A stretch of DNA of 64,000 nucleotides from Bacteroidota bacterium (GTDB lineage: Bacteria > Bacteroidota > Bacteroidia > Bacteroidales > BM520): the NCBI GenBank assembly GCA_002748065.1, contig PDRJ01000041.1:23791-87790 (forward strand), in the 5' to 3' direction. Position 1 is the first letter of the stretch. Each line of letters begins with the position of its first letter. This document shows, in pieces, positions 10,001 to 17,932 of this stretch. Made by a program: the position numbers and the translations under genes. The notes beneath the pieces were generated by a model, which was not told the origin of the DNA, made no database searches, and saw only the letters and a list, made by a program, of their open reading frames with translations.

Positions 10001-11788
10001 GGCATAACTTCTACGTTTGGCGATCATCCCCTCACCCACATTGCTGATGGTATAGATGTAAAAATGGGGGGTGGTTCCAATGAGAGGATCGGTCCAGTCG
10101 TACTGGGAGAGTGCAATCTGTTTTCCGGGGGTAAACTCCAGGGAGCCATGGGTTCCAAAGTGGAAAATGGCATCGGCTTGAAACCCTTGCTGAATCCAGA
10201 AGTAGGGCGCAATATAAGCGTGGGGCGGAGCCGTCTTAGCGCCGTGCACCAGGGCAAATTGGTTCTCTCCGATCCCGGGGAGAGGCTGTGGCAAAAGCAC
10301 CACATTCCCAAAAGCGACGCGTGCCACGGCCAGGTACTCCGTTGAATCCTTATAAACGGACATAAAACTTCCCGGAGCTTTTCCATATCGATTGACCACC
10401 TCCTCATACATGGAAGATGGCAACAAATCCTCGCACCACTGCTCATAGGTCACCGCCTCAATAAGCTCAGGTGAACCCTCCTTCAGAAACGTATCAAAAG
10501 CGCCCTCTGCGTAAGGCCCCAATACCGGCCCCATACGCATAACCACCTCTTCAAAAGCCTCATATGTCTCCGGAAGTCCTTCCACATTATAACCTTCCCG
10601 CTTCATGCGCTTCAACAGGTTGTACAGAGAAGGTAGGACCTCCATGTTGGAAGCCTCCAGGGCATTTTTTCCCGGGCCCTTGAAATAGACAATAGCCACC
10701 TTCTTATCGTGGTTATGAAGTTCTTTCAGGTTCAAATAATTGGAGACAATTTCGCCAAACTTCTCCAGACGCTCAGGAACAGCCTGAAAGACCAGAAGCC
10801 CCTGTTCCGTTTTATACTGAGCGAAAACGGCATAGGGCACAATCCCTCCGTCAAACTCAGGCATGGTCACACTCTGGCTCAAAAGGCCACCAAACATCCC
10901 CTGTTTATCCTTTAACCACTTCTCATACTCACTAAATACGCTTACAGGGCATAACACAGGAACATCCTGCTCCTCCAACCAATCGATCACAGCCTTGGTA
11001 TCCCCACTCATATCCAAACGACCATGGGGAAGGTATACAATAAGATCGGGTTGTATCGTTTGCATCTGTCTCAAACGACTTTGCCACCCCGCCACAGGAT
11101 AGACATTCAGGTTCCGTGATTCCAATTCGACAATTAGGCTGTCAATATGCTCCCTATTGGCGTTAAAAGGTCCCGGAACACTGGTAAAAAGCAACACCCG
11201 ACGGTTCTTTTTTTGGTGGACTCCCGTCTTTAGAGCCCACTGTTGAAACTCCTCCACCGTATTGAAAATGGCATCCTCTCCCAGATAAAAGAGCACATCG
11301 GAGTTGATCTTACGGGGCGGACTGACACTATCTGCGCTACCCCGCTTACCATCAAGTTCGTAACGGATATATTTAAACATATTCCGATAGTTAAAACGCC
11401 CCCCATTCTCCAGGTAACCGGAGATATTATCCAACTGATGTCCAGCGATATTCGTTAACTGTAACGCTGGATTTGTCGCCGCATACATAAAGATATCAGC
11501 ACCCTTCTCTCCCGCACGAACAATCTTCTCTTTCTGATCTTCGGGCAGTTCTAAACCCATACCAAAGACAAAAAGCGCATCATACTTCCTCAGTGAGGGG
11601 AGGGAACGCGGATAAAGTTTGTCGATTTTCACGGCCTTCTCTTCGTTAGCCGTTACGATCTTCGCATACATAAAATCGGGAAAATTGATAAGACCTACCC
11701 GAGTTGGCGCATAATGTTTGTGGTAATAAAATCCCACAAATACCACCACAACGAAGAGAGTCAATCCTACAACTATTTTTTTCCGCAT
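7097..11788 (-). CDS. hmuS: HmuS, giant CobN-family chelatase-like protein (1,563 aa)
   Basis: Related to the large subunit of cobalt and magnesium chelatases (CobN/ChlH/BchH). Residues around 543-555 carry the family hallmark HFGTHGSLEFTPGKQ; LLFTSVPG (~198-206) and the PLPG-xGENQFALVHG stretch (~500-515) are also typical. It has a single hydrophobic helix at each end (~5-22 and ~1540-1558, followed by RRRNRG), so the large body is predicted to lie outside the cytoplasm, unlike cytoplasmic CobN. A Met/His-rich insert (MAMPMATMGMMGA then HEEH, ~784-803) could bind metal. In Bacteroidetes, HmuS has been reported to take iron out of heme, the reverse of metal insertion. The gene lies 4 bases downstream of the PepSY-like gene and 18 bases upstream of hmuT. 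Confidence 0.9.
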   Translation of the reverse strand: MRKKIVVGLTLFVVVVFVGFYYHKHYAPTRVGLINFPDFMYAKIVTANEEKAVKIDKLYPRSLPSLRKYDALFVFGMGLELPEDQKEKIVRAGEKGADIFMYAATNPALQLTNIAGHQLDNISGYLENGGRFNYRNMFKYIRYELDGKRGSADSVSPPRKINSDVLFYLGEDAIFNTVEEFQQWALKTGVHQKKNRRVLLFTSVPGPFNANREHIDSLIVELESRNLNVYPVAGWQSRLRQMQTIQPDLIVYLPHGRLDMSGDTKAVIDWLEEQDVPVLCPVSVFSEYEKWLKDKQGMFGGLLSQSVTMPEFDGGIVPYAVFAQYKTEQGLLVFQAVPERLEKFGEIVSNYLNLKELHNHDKKVAIVYFKGPGKNALEASNMEVLPSLYNLLKRMKREGYNVEGLPETYEAFEEVVMRMGPVLGPYAEGAFDTFLKEGSPELIEAVTYEQWCEDLLPSSMYEEVVNRYGKAPGSFMSVYKDSTEYLAVARVAFGNVVLLPQPLPGIGENQFALVHGAKTAPPHAYIAPYFWIQQGFQADAIFHFGTHGSLEFTPGKQIALSQYDWTDPLIGTTPHFYIYTISNVGEGMIAKRRSYAVTQTYLTPPFIEAQAFSNREIMHTKLHKYEQAKGAVKNEYALSIKAMAVKAKIHLDLGLDSILDQPYSEADMMKLANYLEEIEHEKVTGGLYTMGVPYPKDKLEETVQLMLVDAIAYNLAELDVLKKKIDRERIEDKKFFNDRYTHPSERYLGEVLRTKNPLAVFQRIVSSEDRARAQRWEDQKKDFMAMPMATMGMMGAKASHEEHTGLSREDSLKLRGLIIRCLPDEEKKSFLMTLESDKSYEKAIALLDKEKFRKVKNLAKVVPPMAKALEVATDSIVFSIIEMVEDTSMRNLALHYLHDEGLMKDVEAEERRQEEAIRLQALLYFEEEVADFSVEECLLLSLEDLRGKNTALNYLEKHKDELHAILGKIASPSKEEQALVAFMDTQLAPLMEAAGREIARLETLEEDFSRAVQMVKHALEDVLKKQKALRESPEEEFVAILNSLEGGYTSPSPGGDPIANPASLPTGRNLYSIDAEQTPTPEAWRVGKKLGESLLEDYRSKHDGQYPEKISFTLWSSSFIESEGATIAQILYLLGVEPIWNAFGRVYDVRMIPLEELKRPRIDVLVQTSGQLRDLAASRLFLINRAIQKVAMEGGDEENFVKKGVRDAEQQLVDAGFSPKDARKLSSQRIFGGVNGNYGTGIMGMVENSGRWDSSRMVAKTYIQNMGARYSDAEDWGEYEDGVFRAALLNTEAVVQPRQSNTWGALSLDHVYEFMGGMNLAVKEVTGNDAESYFNDFRNASHARVQGLKEAVWVETRTTLLNPRYIKEYMKGGASSAETFAETFRNTFGWNVMKPSVIEDRLWDDLYDTYVEDKQQLGVQDFFKRENPYAMQEMSAVMLETARKGMWKASQEQIAKLATLHAELVKEHEAGCSGFVCDNAKLKSYIQQKLTPELQKAYETEIASVREKKSVSDKESVVLEKENRADEQPERSVKKRSNALIPALVVVGILLLLVFYIRRRNRG

Positions 11789-11792
11789 ACTA

Positions 11793-13331
11793 CTATTTCC
11801 TTTTCAATTTAACATACCAATAATCAAACACACCGGAAAGTATGACAAAAAGCCCCATACTTCCCAAAAGAGGAATTATCAGGATATACAATGCTCCCAA
11901 CAATCCCTTAAAGATTCGAGCATTGTGAAGCTCGAACAAAAAATTCCACAAAGGCATCCTGTAAGCACGCGACAAGGATTCCGGCATGATCAATTGACCA
12001 TATATCGGCTCACCGGAGGCATCACACAACCCTTTATAATGGCCGCAAATGTACTGACAATTATCCTCATATTCAACGAAACCGGTCACAAGTAGCGAAG
12101 CCGGCATTCCCTTATGTTTTGGAGGTGACACATGAAGGAGAGACTGTTTATGCTCCTCTCTTACATCGTAGAGCAGCAACCCTCCAAAGGAGCCTACCAG
12201 CCACTCTCCTGGCACCTTTTCTTCAAAAACAGTCGTTCCCATGGCAAAAATGGAGAAGGGAAGCTCCAATTTCTTAAAAACAGCCATTTCACTCACCGCT
12301 CCAGCCCAGATTCCATCGGAACACTCCAGCACCAAACGATGAGCATCATGATCGTACAACGCATTGTTAATTTTCTCGTGCCAGGGATTCCGGGAAAAAG
12401 AGGGGAGCCATCGTTGGCTCACAGAACCATCGGCAATGGCAAGAATCAACGGAGGGCGAAGAAAAATCCCGGTGGCAAATATGACCGTAAGGAGTACGGC
12501 CACATACCATCCCCATTTCTTATGATAACGAAGGAAGAAGGCGTACCGCTTTTTCTCTTTTCTCCCGGGTTTCACGCCCCCTTTTTTGTAGCCCCTTCGC
12601 CACCTCTTTGGGTAGAACCAAATGTAGAATGCCGAAACGGCAAGAAACAGCAGGATAAGGCCTGCCAAATCCCACAAAAGTTTTCCCGCCCCTCCCAAAA
12701 TGGAGCCGTCATGCAGCGATAAGAAAAACCGAAACAGCGGCAGACGTAGGTTCTCCTCGTCCCTATGGGGAATTACAAGGGAAAATTGCTCTTCCGAAGA
12801 GAGTGGCTTTTGGTAAATGGCCGACTCGGTCACCACCAGGTAATGGCCATCCCCCGTTACAATCTTTTTCACCGCGGAGCGATTCTCCGGCAGGGGAATC
12901 GCAACCCACTGCTTCGTATCGCAATCCACTTGAAAGAGTCCACCGTTGGTAGCAGCCCACACCAATCCGCTGGAGGAGTCAGCCAGCAGGTGGTTGGTTC
13001 TTCTTTTCCAGGCAGCATCAGGAAAATCCCCCTCCATAAACGGCTCAAAATGAAGCCCATTATCCTTGGAAAGAAAAACGCCCTGATTTCCCCAAACCAT
13101 CAACTTACGAGAATCGAAACGAAGCATCCCCTTCAAGGAACTCCGATTCCAATTGACAGGATGGTAATGCTTCGGCACCCACCTTCCAGGAATAGAGAGG
13201 TCACGGATCAATCCCGGATGGTTGAGCAATATACCGGAAACAGCCATCCATCCCACAAAGAGGATTAGGAGCAACCCCGGATACTTATGATACCACTTGC
13301 TTAATCGAAAAAACCGTTTCCCTATACCCAT
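11793..13331 (-). CDS. PepSY-associated transmembrane protein of the heme locus
   Basis: A 512-residue membrane protein with helices near residues 17-37, ~215-240, ~275-297 and ~480-505, and extracytoplasmic domains between them. The opening FFRLSKWYHKYPGLLLILF...GILLNHP fits PepSY-TM proteins, which start with a short helix ending in a conserved LLNHP-like turn. Proteins of this type occur in iron and heme loci and are suspected redox or assembly partners; some relatives are reductases. No heme- or flavin-binding motif is certain here. It is placed between hmuY and hmuS, where the Porphyromonas operon has no such gene, and its start immediately follows a terminator-like hairpin. Confidence 0.7.
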   Translation of the reverse strand: MGIGKRFFRLSKWYHKYPGLLLILFVGWMAVSGILLNHPGLIRDLSIPGRWVPKHYHPVNWNRSSLKGMLRFDSRKLMVWGNQGVFLSKDNGLHFEPFMEGDFPDAAWKRRTNHLLADSSSGLVWAATNGGLFQVDCDTKQWVAIPLPENRSAVKKIVTGDGHYLVVTESAIYQKPLSSEEQFSLVIPHRDEENLRLPLFRFFLSLHDGSILGGAGKLLWDLAGLILLFLAVSAFYIWFYPKRWRRGYKKGGVKPGRKEKKRYAFFLRYHKKWGWYVAVLLTVIFATGIFLRPPLILAIADGSVSQRWLPSFSRNPWHEKINNALYDHDAHRLVLECSDGIWAGAVSEMAVFKKLELPFSIFAMGTTVFEEKVPGEWLVGSFGGLLLYDVREEHKQSLLHVSPPKHKGMPASLLVTGFVEYEDNCQYICGHYKGLCDASGEPIYGQLIMPESLSRAYRMPLWNFLFELHNARIFKGLLGALYILIIPLLGSMGLFVILSGVFDYWYVKLKRK

Positions 13332-13375
13332 AAAAATATAAAAGCGGGACGGGTATTATTTACCTACCCATCCCG
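13331..13375 (-). terminator. Terminator-like attenuator between hmuY and the downstream hmu genes
   Basis: Reading the minus strand, an 11-bp stem (CGGGATGGGTA pairing with TACCCGTCCCG, one G-U pair, plus-strand arms 13345-13355 and 13365-13375) with a 9-base loop is followed by a U-rich run CTTTTATATTTTTA that ends at the ATG of the PepSY gene. This is the shape of a partial intrinsic terminator. It lies inside the operon, so it would lower expression of the 4.7-kb hmuS and the later genes relative to hmuR and hmuY. Confidence 0.6.
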
Positions 13376-13417
13376 AATAAACTAAAACCAGTTTCTAATC
13401 AAACACAAAAGTGTCTA

Positions 13418-14029
13418 TTAGTCCAATTTTGTAGAACCATCTGGTTGATAACTGTACTTCATGGTTACATGTCCACTTTCGCCATCGGCATTAAAGTAAT
13501 CTTTCAGCCATACCTTCGCGTATTTACCGTCGGCTGTTTTCACCACAAAGATTTCGTTGCTGTAGGTATACTCAGGACCCTGCTGGCCATAGGTCATCGT
13601 CACCCAAGTAGCCAGGACCTGGTCACCGGGTACATGTTCCATCACCGGAGGCATCACCGTAACATCAACAGCTACATCAATAAAGTCGTTCGAGACATAA
13701 CCGCTCTCAGGAGCCGTAGTAACTGCTGCGAAATTGTTCTCACCAGTAGCAAAAGTCCCCCCTTCGCCAGGGCCTGCTTCTCCTCCATTTACACGCAAAT
13801 CGTAACGATGGAATCCGATATCCCATGCCGTAGAAGTAGCAAAATCAGCTACCTCAACCACTTCACCCTCTTTGAAGCTGAAATAGACCCAAGCGTCGTA
13901 TGCCGTAGCATCAATAGTGATGGTATTAACGGATACAGGATCTTTAGGTTTATCCTTATCTTTACAAGAGGTAAAAACTAAACCAATGCCTAAAACGGCA
14001 AGAAGTGTCAAAAAATGAATTTTTCTCAT
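13418..14029 (-). CDS. hmuY: HmuY heme-binding lipoprotein
   Basis: A 203-residue lipoprotein: signal peptide with lipobox FTSC (Cys22), short charged linker, then the HmuY-fold domain with its typical opening (DAWVYFSFKEGEVVEV) and the WDIGFHRYDLRVNGG block. The C-terminal FVVKTADGKYAKVWLKDYFN is also characteristic. In P. gingivalis two histidines hold heme iron, while other Bacteroidetes HmuY proteins use methionines; here the PPVMEHV segment offers Met and His candidates, so the ligand pair is uncertain. The gene is 24 bases downstream of hmuR, so the order is RY rather than the YR of Porphyromonas. It acts at the cell surface or in outer-membrane vesicles, passing heme to HmuR. Confidence 0.88.
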   Translation of the reverse strand: MRKIHFLTLLAVLGIGLVFTSCKDKDKPKDPVSVNTITIDATAYDAWVYFSFKEGEVVEVADFATSTAWDIGFHRYDLRVNGGEAGPGEGGTFATGENNFAAVTTAPESGYVSNDFIDVAVDVTVMPPVMEHVPGDQVLATWVTMTYGQQGPEYTYSNEIFVVKTADGKYAKVWLKDYFNADGESGHVTMKYSYQPDGSTKLD

Positions 14030-14053
14030 AACAAATTAGTGTTTATTTCTTAA

Positions 14054-16384
14054 TTAAAAGTTATACGTGAATGATACAAAGAAACGTCTTCCCACACTGG
14101 CCGTCGTATTCATCGTCACAGTGGGAGCCGTATAGTTCAAGAGGTTTCTCACCCCAAGCCCCAACATATAATGTTTTCCATACCGCTGGTTTACCGTTAG
14201 ATTAAAAATAGCATACGCAGGATAACGCGCTTCGTACACTTTGCCATACAAAGGACTCTCTTCGATCATGTTCGTTCCCTTAACAACTTTTGTACTCAAA
14301 AGTTTTCCCGAAAGGTTTGCAGTCAAGTGATACTTATTCTTCTCATACAAAAATTCCAACTGAGCGGTAAGCGCATGAGGGCTTATATCCGAAAGGGCTA
14401 CCACATCACGGTCTTTTATGTGATGCGAATAGACATAGCCCGCCTTCAAGTTAAACAGCGTATGAAGACGCCATTTCAGCATCGCCTCAAGGTTCACCAC
14501 CTTCACCTTACTAATGTTAATGTAGTTAACCATAGAGTCATTCACCCAAATCCCCTCAATCTTATGATCAATCTGATTATACGAACCGATTAAGGTGGCA
14601 TTCAGTTGGTGATCCAGGTTCAGGTAATCCAATGACACGCTGCAATAGTTGTTTGTCTCCGGCTTCAAGTCTGTACTTCCCACTATCTGGAACATGCCCA
14701 AATGGCTCCAGTTCATATAGAGCTCCTTAAGGGTAGGCGAACGATAGCCCCTGGCGTAATTCAAGCGCAGATTAAACGGTTTTAAACGATACCTCAGCGT
14801 GATGGAGGGAGAAGCATGAAAGGCAAAGGTGGAGTGATAACCTCCTCGCACACCAATGACGGCGGAGATATCGTCAGAAATCGTATACTCATCTTGTGCC
14901 ACAAAAACCAAGTCGTTGGTCGACTTTGATTGAATCTCACTGGCATCCCAAACAAACATATCCGCCGAAAGGATCTCATATAAATTCTCTATTCCCACAA
15001 ACAGGTTATGTTTTGCCCCCAAGCGAGTGGTATAATTCAACTTTGCATTATGAAAGGTATTACGGTAATAGCGTACGGCGGTATCGTTTTTCCGTTCTTT
15101 CACATCATACTTATCAAAGATATCCGTGTTATAAGAGAGTTGAATATTGTCATTGGCCGACATGCGGTACTTCGCAAAACCACCAATAGAGTAGTTTTTA
15201 AACATATCATGCTGCCAGTTGTAAACCCGGGTCAAAAACTCTTCATGGCGATAGTGATTACCTCGTAATTCAAAGGCCCATCTCTTCCCATCATCATAAC
15301 CAATTTTCTGTGTAATGGTATAATCCTGAGAGCCATTAATTGCCGTTTCATGCAACTCTTCCACTAAGGTCGTATCCAATTCAGGGTAGTAAAACCTCAT
15401 TCCCTCACGATCAGATAGGACATATCCATCGGTACTCTTGGCATTCAGGAAGGTATTACTATAGAAGTTTCTATTACGAAACCCCAGGGAGAGGTTCCCA
15501 TTCAGGTTAGGTTTATCCATATTCCGATAAAACTTATCCTCATAGTCCTCGTAGTAGGTATCATCAGGAAAATAGTTCTTCTGGTTTCTTTGTCGATATT
15601 TTACATTAGCAGAAATATCAAACTTATGGCGGGGCTTTCGCGTAATAATATTGATTACACCGCCCATGGCATTGGAACCGTAAAGAGCCGAGCTTGCCCC
15701 ACGCACAATCTCCACCCGTTCGATGTTTGCCGCATTAATACGCGAATAGTCAATATTCCCTCCTGTCTCGCCGGCCAGTCGTTCCCCATCCACCAGAATT
15801 AAGGTATATTGAGGCTCCAGCCCCTGCACACTCATGGTCTGCCCAAAGCCATGCCGAGCCAACTCAATCCCCGGAACTTCCGTTTCAAGAATATCTGTAA
15901 TGGTAGCTGCATCGGCTCGTGCAATCTCTTTTTGTGCAATCATCTGCGTAAGCACCGGAGCTTCCTTCAAAATGTGAGGAGTTCTTGTGCCGGTAACTGT
16001 AACCTGTTCCAAATTCAATACATCCTCCTCCATGAAAAACGTATGCCCCTGCTCCACACGCAAGGTATCATTCACCACCTTGAAACCGATGGAACTAATG
16101 TGAATAATCAGGTCACTTCCCGGAGTTACCCCCATCTGAAACTTCCCTTTCTCATCAGAAATACCATTCCCGCTGGAGCTATTATCCAACGTTTGCCAAC
16201 AGATGTTGGCATAGGGTACAGAAGCCCCACTCTCCTTCTGAAGAAGGGATATGACTGTTGACTGTCCATAAATCCAAAAGGAAGAAAAAAGCAACACCCC
16301 CACAAGAAAGAGCCTATGAGTGTTACTTACTATGCTATTTATACCTCTGTTCATCTTTTTTATCATCTTTTTTCTTTTTCTCAC
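14054..16384 (-). CDS. hmuR: HmuR, TonB-dependent heme receptor
   Basis: A 776-residue outer-membrane receptor: signal peptide (cleavage near YGQ), carboxypeptidase-regulatory-like domain, plug (~130-240, with RGASSALYGSNAMGGVINI), and a beta-barrel that closes with the aromatic end FVSFTYNF. The barrel contains YRSPTLKELY, then a His (SHLG), then DLKPE, matching the heme-receptor FRAP...His...NPxL pattern in altered form. It takes heme delivered by HmuY across the outer membrane using TonB energy. The frame opens with MRKRKKMIKKMNRG; ATGs at 16384, 16366 and 16354 are all possible, and the longest is reported. It lies 54 bases downstream of the small gene at 16439-16774, probably in the same transcript. 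Confidence 0.88.
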   Translation of the reverse strand: MRKRKKMIKKMNRGINSIVSNTHRLFLVGVLLFSSFWIYGQSTVISLLQKESGASVPYANICWQTLDNSSSGNGISDEKGKFQMGVTPGSDLIIHISSIGFKVVNDTLRVEQGHTFFMEEDVLNLEQVTVTGTRTPHILKEAPVLTQMIAQKEIARADAATITDILETEVPGIELARHGFGQTMSVQGLEPQYTLILVDGERLAGETGGNIDYSRINAANIERVEIVRGASSALYGSNAMGGVINIITRKPRHKFDISANVKYRQRNQKNYFPDDTYYEDYEDKFYRNMDKPNLNGNLSLGFRNRNFYSNTFLNAKSTDGYVLSDREGMRFYYPELDTTLVEELHETAINGSQDYTITQKIGYDDGKRWAFELRGNHYRHEEFLTRVYNWQHDMFKNYSIGGFAKYRMSANDNIQLSYNTDIFDKYDVKERKNDTAVRYYRNTFHNAKLNYTTRLGAKHNLFVGIENLYEILSADMFVWDASEIQSKSTNDLVFVAQDEYTISDDISAVIGVRGGYHSTFAFHASPSITLRYRLKPFNLRLNYARGYRSPTLKELYMNWSHLGMFQIVGSTDLKPETNNYCSVSLDYLNLDHQLNATLIGSYNQIDHKIEGIWVNDSMVNYINISKVKVVNLEAMLKWRLHTLFNLKAGYVYSHHIKDRDVVALSDISPHALTAQLEFLYEKNKYHLTANLSGKLLSTKVVKGTNMIEESPLYGKVYEARYPAYAIFNLTVNQRYGKHYMLGLGVRNLLNYTAPTVTMNTTASVGRRFFVSFTYNF

Positions 16385-16438
16385 TATACCCTGGAAGCTA
16401 CAAAGAGAAACACCTCTACGGTTTTATACCAACGGGGA

Positions 16439-16774
16439 TTAATTCAAGGTAAGTTTATCAATCAGTACATGTGTCGGCACCTCACTACTCCCAGCTTTAA
16501 ATGAAAGGAGCTCCTTCAACTCTAGAAACTCGGCAGGAGTCACCGCAAAATAAACCCCCTCTTCTCCTAGATGCAGCAGCAGTTTCCGGCGATTCACCGC
16601 ATCACGGTTTCTATGAATATAAAATTCATAATCAATAGAATGGACATACTCAGAGAAGCGACGCATCTCCTCCTCCGACATATTCAGAAAAAGATTACCA
16701 AACTCCAGGCTGACCCTCTTTTTACAGGGACAAGAAAAGATCTGGCCATTTTGCGTCCTACTCAATATCTTCAT
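16439..16774 (-). CDS. Small conserved hypothetical protein (DUF6686-like) heading the hmu operon
   Basis: A 111-residue soluble protein with no signal peptide. It begins with a short region holding a CPC motif (residues 15-17, FSCPCKKRV), then SLEFGNLFLNMS, and continues as a helical and mixed domain. The pattern resembles small Bacteroidetes proteins grouped as DUF6686, whose function is unknown; I am not certain of this assignment. It is the first gene of the run leading into hmuR, in the same direction with 54 bases between. A regulatory or metal-sensing role would fit the place but nothing in the sequence proves it. Confidence 0.55.
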   Translation of the reverse strand: MKILSRTQNGQIFSCPCKKRVSLEFGNLFLNMSEEEMRRFSEYVHSIDYEFYIHRNRDAVNRRKLLLHLGEEGVYFAVTPAEFLELKELLSFKAGSSEVPTHVLIDKLTLN

Positions 16775-16894
16775 TCTTTTTTTTCAACGATCAACTCTGC
16801 TCACCACAAAGCCGAATTTGCGGTGCAAAGGAAAGGAGAGGGATACAGATCCACAATACCCATTTGTGGTGATTTTGGGAAACCCATATCACAA

Positions 16895-16930
16895 CAAGGA
16901 GTGAGAAGAATAATTTATCCCCACTCCTTG
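16895..16930 (-). terminator. Hairpin downstream of the DUF2249/AhpD-like gene
   Basis: A perfect 9-bp inverted repeat, CAAGGAGTG at 16895-16903 and CACTCCTTG at 16922-16930, with an 18-base loop. It starts 10 bases after the stop of the minus-strand gene at 16940. The following T-run is weak (TTGTTGTGAT), so it may act as a terminator or as an mRNA-stabilising hairpin. Confidence 0.4.
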
Positions 16931-16939
16931 TCGCTACAC

Positions 16940-17650
16940 TTACTCTCCCTTCATCTTATAAAAGGTCTGTACATCAGCATTCTTCTCCCCAAACTTTTCC
17001 CTAAGTTTTTCAATAATTTCCCCACGGTCTACCCCTTTCTCCTCCATCTTTTTCACGAGAAGATAGGCGCCAAAGAGCGCTGAAGAGCCTATCTCTGAAG
17101 CAAAATAACCCACTCCTTGATTCCACGCAAACAGGGCAAAAATTTCATCGAAAGCCTCTATGGGAACACCTATAGAATAGGCCTTCACAAACTCACGTAC
17201 CGCCTGACGCATTCTCCCGGCACCTACTCCATTGGCAAGCGATAGGAGTAAACGGGTCTTCATATCCAACACATTATCTTCACGGCCCCAGATATACGTC
17301 CAAAAGTTAACCACGTTGGAGGCCAAACGGGGATCAATGGTGTTGAAATTCACAATAGCGGTAGGCTTAAAAGGCAATGCCCCTTCATCAGCTTCAGCGG
17401 CCTCCGGCACACTACTTTTATAGAAGTAAACCCTATATTCCACCTCAGAGACCACCTCCAGAGAGTGCTCAAAGCCCAACTCCGCCATGGCTCCGTACAG
17501 TGGAACCGGTTCAAAACTTTGTACAATACAGATTCCCGTATGAAGCGGCATCTTTTTTGCCTTCTGTAAGATAGACGGGAGAAAGTTACCCTTTAACGAT
17601 CGCACATCCCGTACTTCAAAATCTTCTTTGCTTATGTTCCAGTTTTTCAT
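16940..17650 (-). CDS. DUF2249 domain fused to an AhpD-like (carboxymuconolactone decarboxylase) domain
   Basis: A 236-residue cytoplasmic protein in two parts. Residues ~8-75 (VRDVRSLKGNF...ICIVQSFEPVPLY..MAELGFE) match DUF2249, a small SirA/TusA-like fold found with hemerythrins and denitrification genes. Residues ~90-236 form an all-helical AhpD/CMD-like domain (FNTIDPRLASNVVNFW.., LANGVGAGRMRQAVREFVKAYS..). The CxxC found in true alkylhydroperoxidase AhpD is absent, so peroxidase activity is doubtful. Upstream lies a perfect Crp/Fnr-type palindrome, and the window also holds a hemerythrin, which together hint at a response to NO, oxygen or redox change (inference). Confidence 0.7.
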   Translation of the reverse strand: MKNWNISKEDFEVRDVRSLKGNFLPSILQKAKKMPLHTGICIVQSFEPVPLYGAMAELGFEHSLEVVSEVEYRVYFYKSSVPEAAEADEGALPFKPTAIVNFNTIDPRLASNVVNFWTYIWGREDNVLDMKTRLLLSLANGVGAGRMRQAVREFVKAYSIGVPIEAFDEIFALFAWNQGVGYFASEIGSSALFGAYLLVKKMEEKGVDRGEIIEKLREKFGEKNADVQTFYKMKGE

Positions 17651-17719
17651 AATAGATCATGCTTTTAATAAAACGATTCATTTGGTTTTGCAATCATACA
17701 CAACATGGTTGACACCAAG

Positions 17720-17735
17720 TGTAACCAATGTTACA
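17720..17735 (-). promoter_or_regulatory. Crp/Fnr-like palindromic operator candidate
   Basis: TGTAAC-CAAT-GTTACA is a perfect inverted repeat with a 4-base spacer, the geometry of Crp/Fnr-family operators. It lies 70 bases upstream of ATG 17650 (DUF2249/AhpD-like gene) and 198 bases upstream of fldA, so it may control either divergent gene. The rest of the 281-base gap is AT-rich with no other gene. Confidence 0.5.
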
Positions 17736-17874
17736 AGCGCAAAAAACGCGAACCATCAGGAAACAGAGAAAACCCATATAACAAACTAATTAACAGCAAA
17801 TTAACAGAGATTACAAGATAAAAAAATCACCACAAATAGGGATAACCAGCCAAAAATATCCTCATTTCTAACGA

Positions 17875-17905
17875 TTGTTCCCCTTCGCCTGACACAGGAT
17901 ATTTG
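17875..17905 (+). promoter_or_regulatory. Putative promoter of the flavodoxin gene
   Basis: TTG at 17875-17877 and GATATTTG at 17898-17905 (one mismatch to TAnnTTTG) are separated by 20 bases, matching the -33/-7 spacing of Bacteroidetes promoters. The flavodoxin ATG lies 27 bases further on. Confidence 0.5.
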
Positions 17906-17932
17906 CCATCAGAATAAAAACTAATCAGAGAT

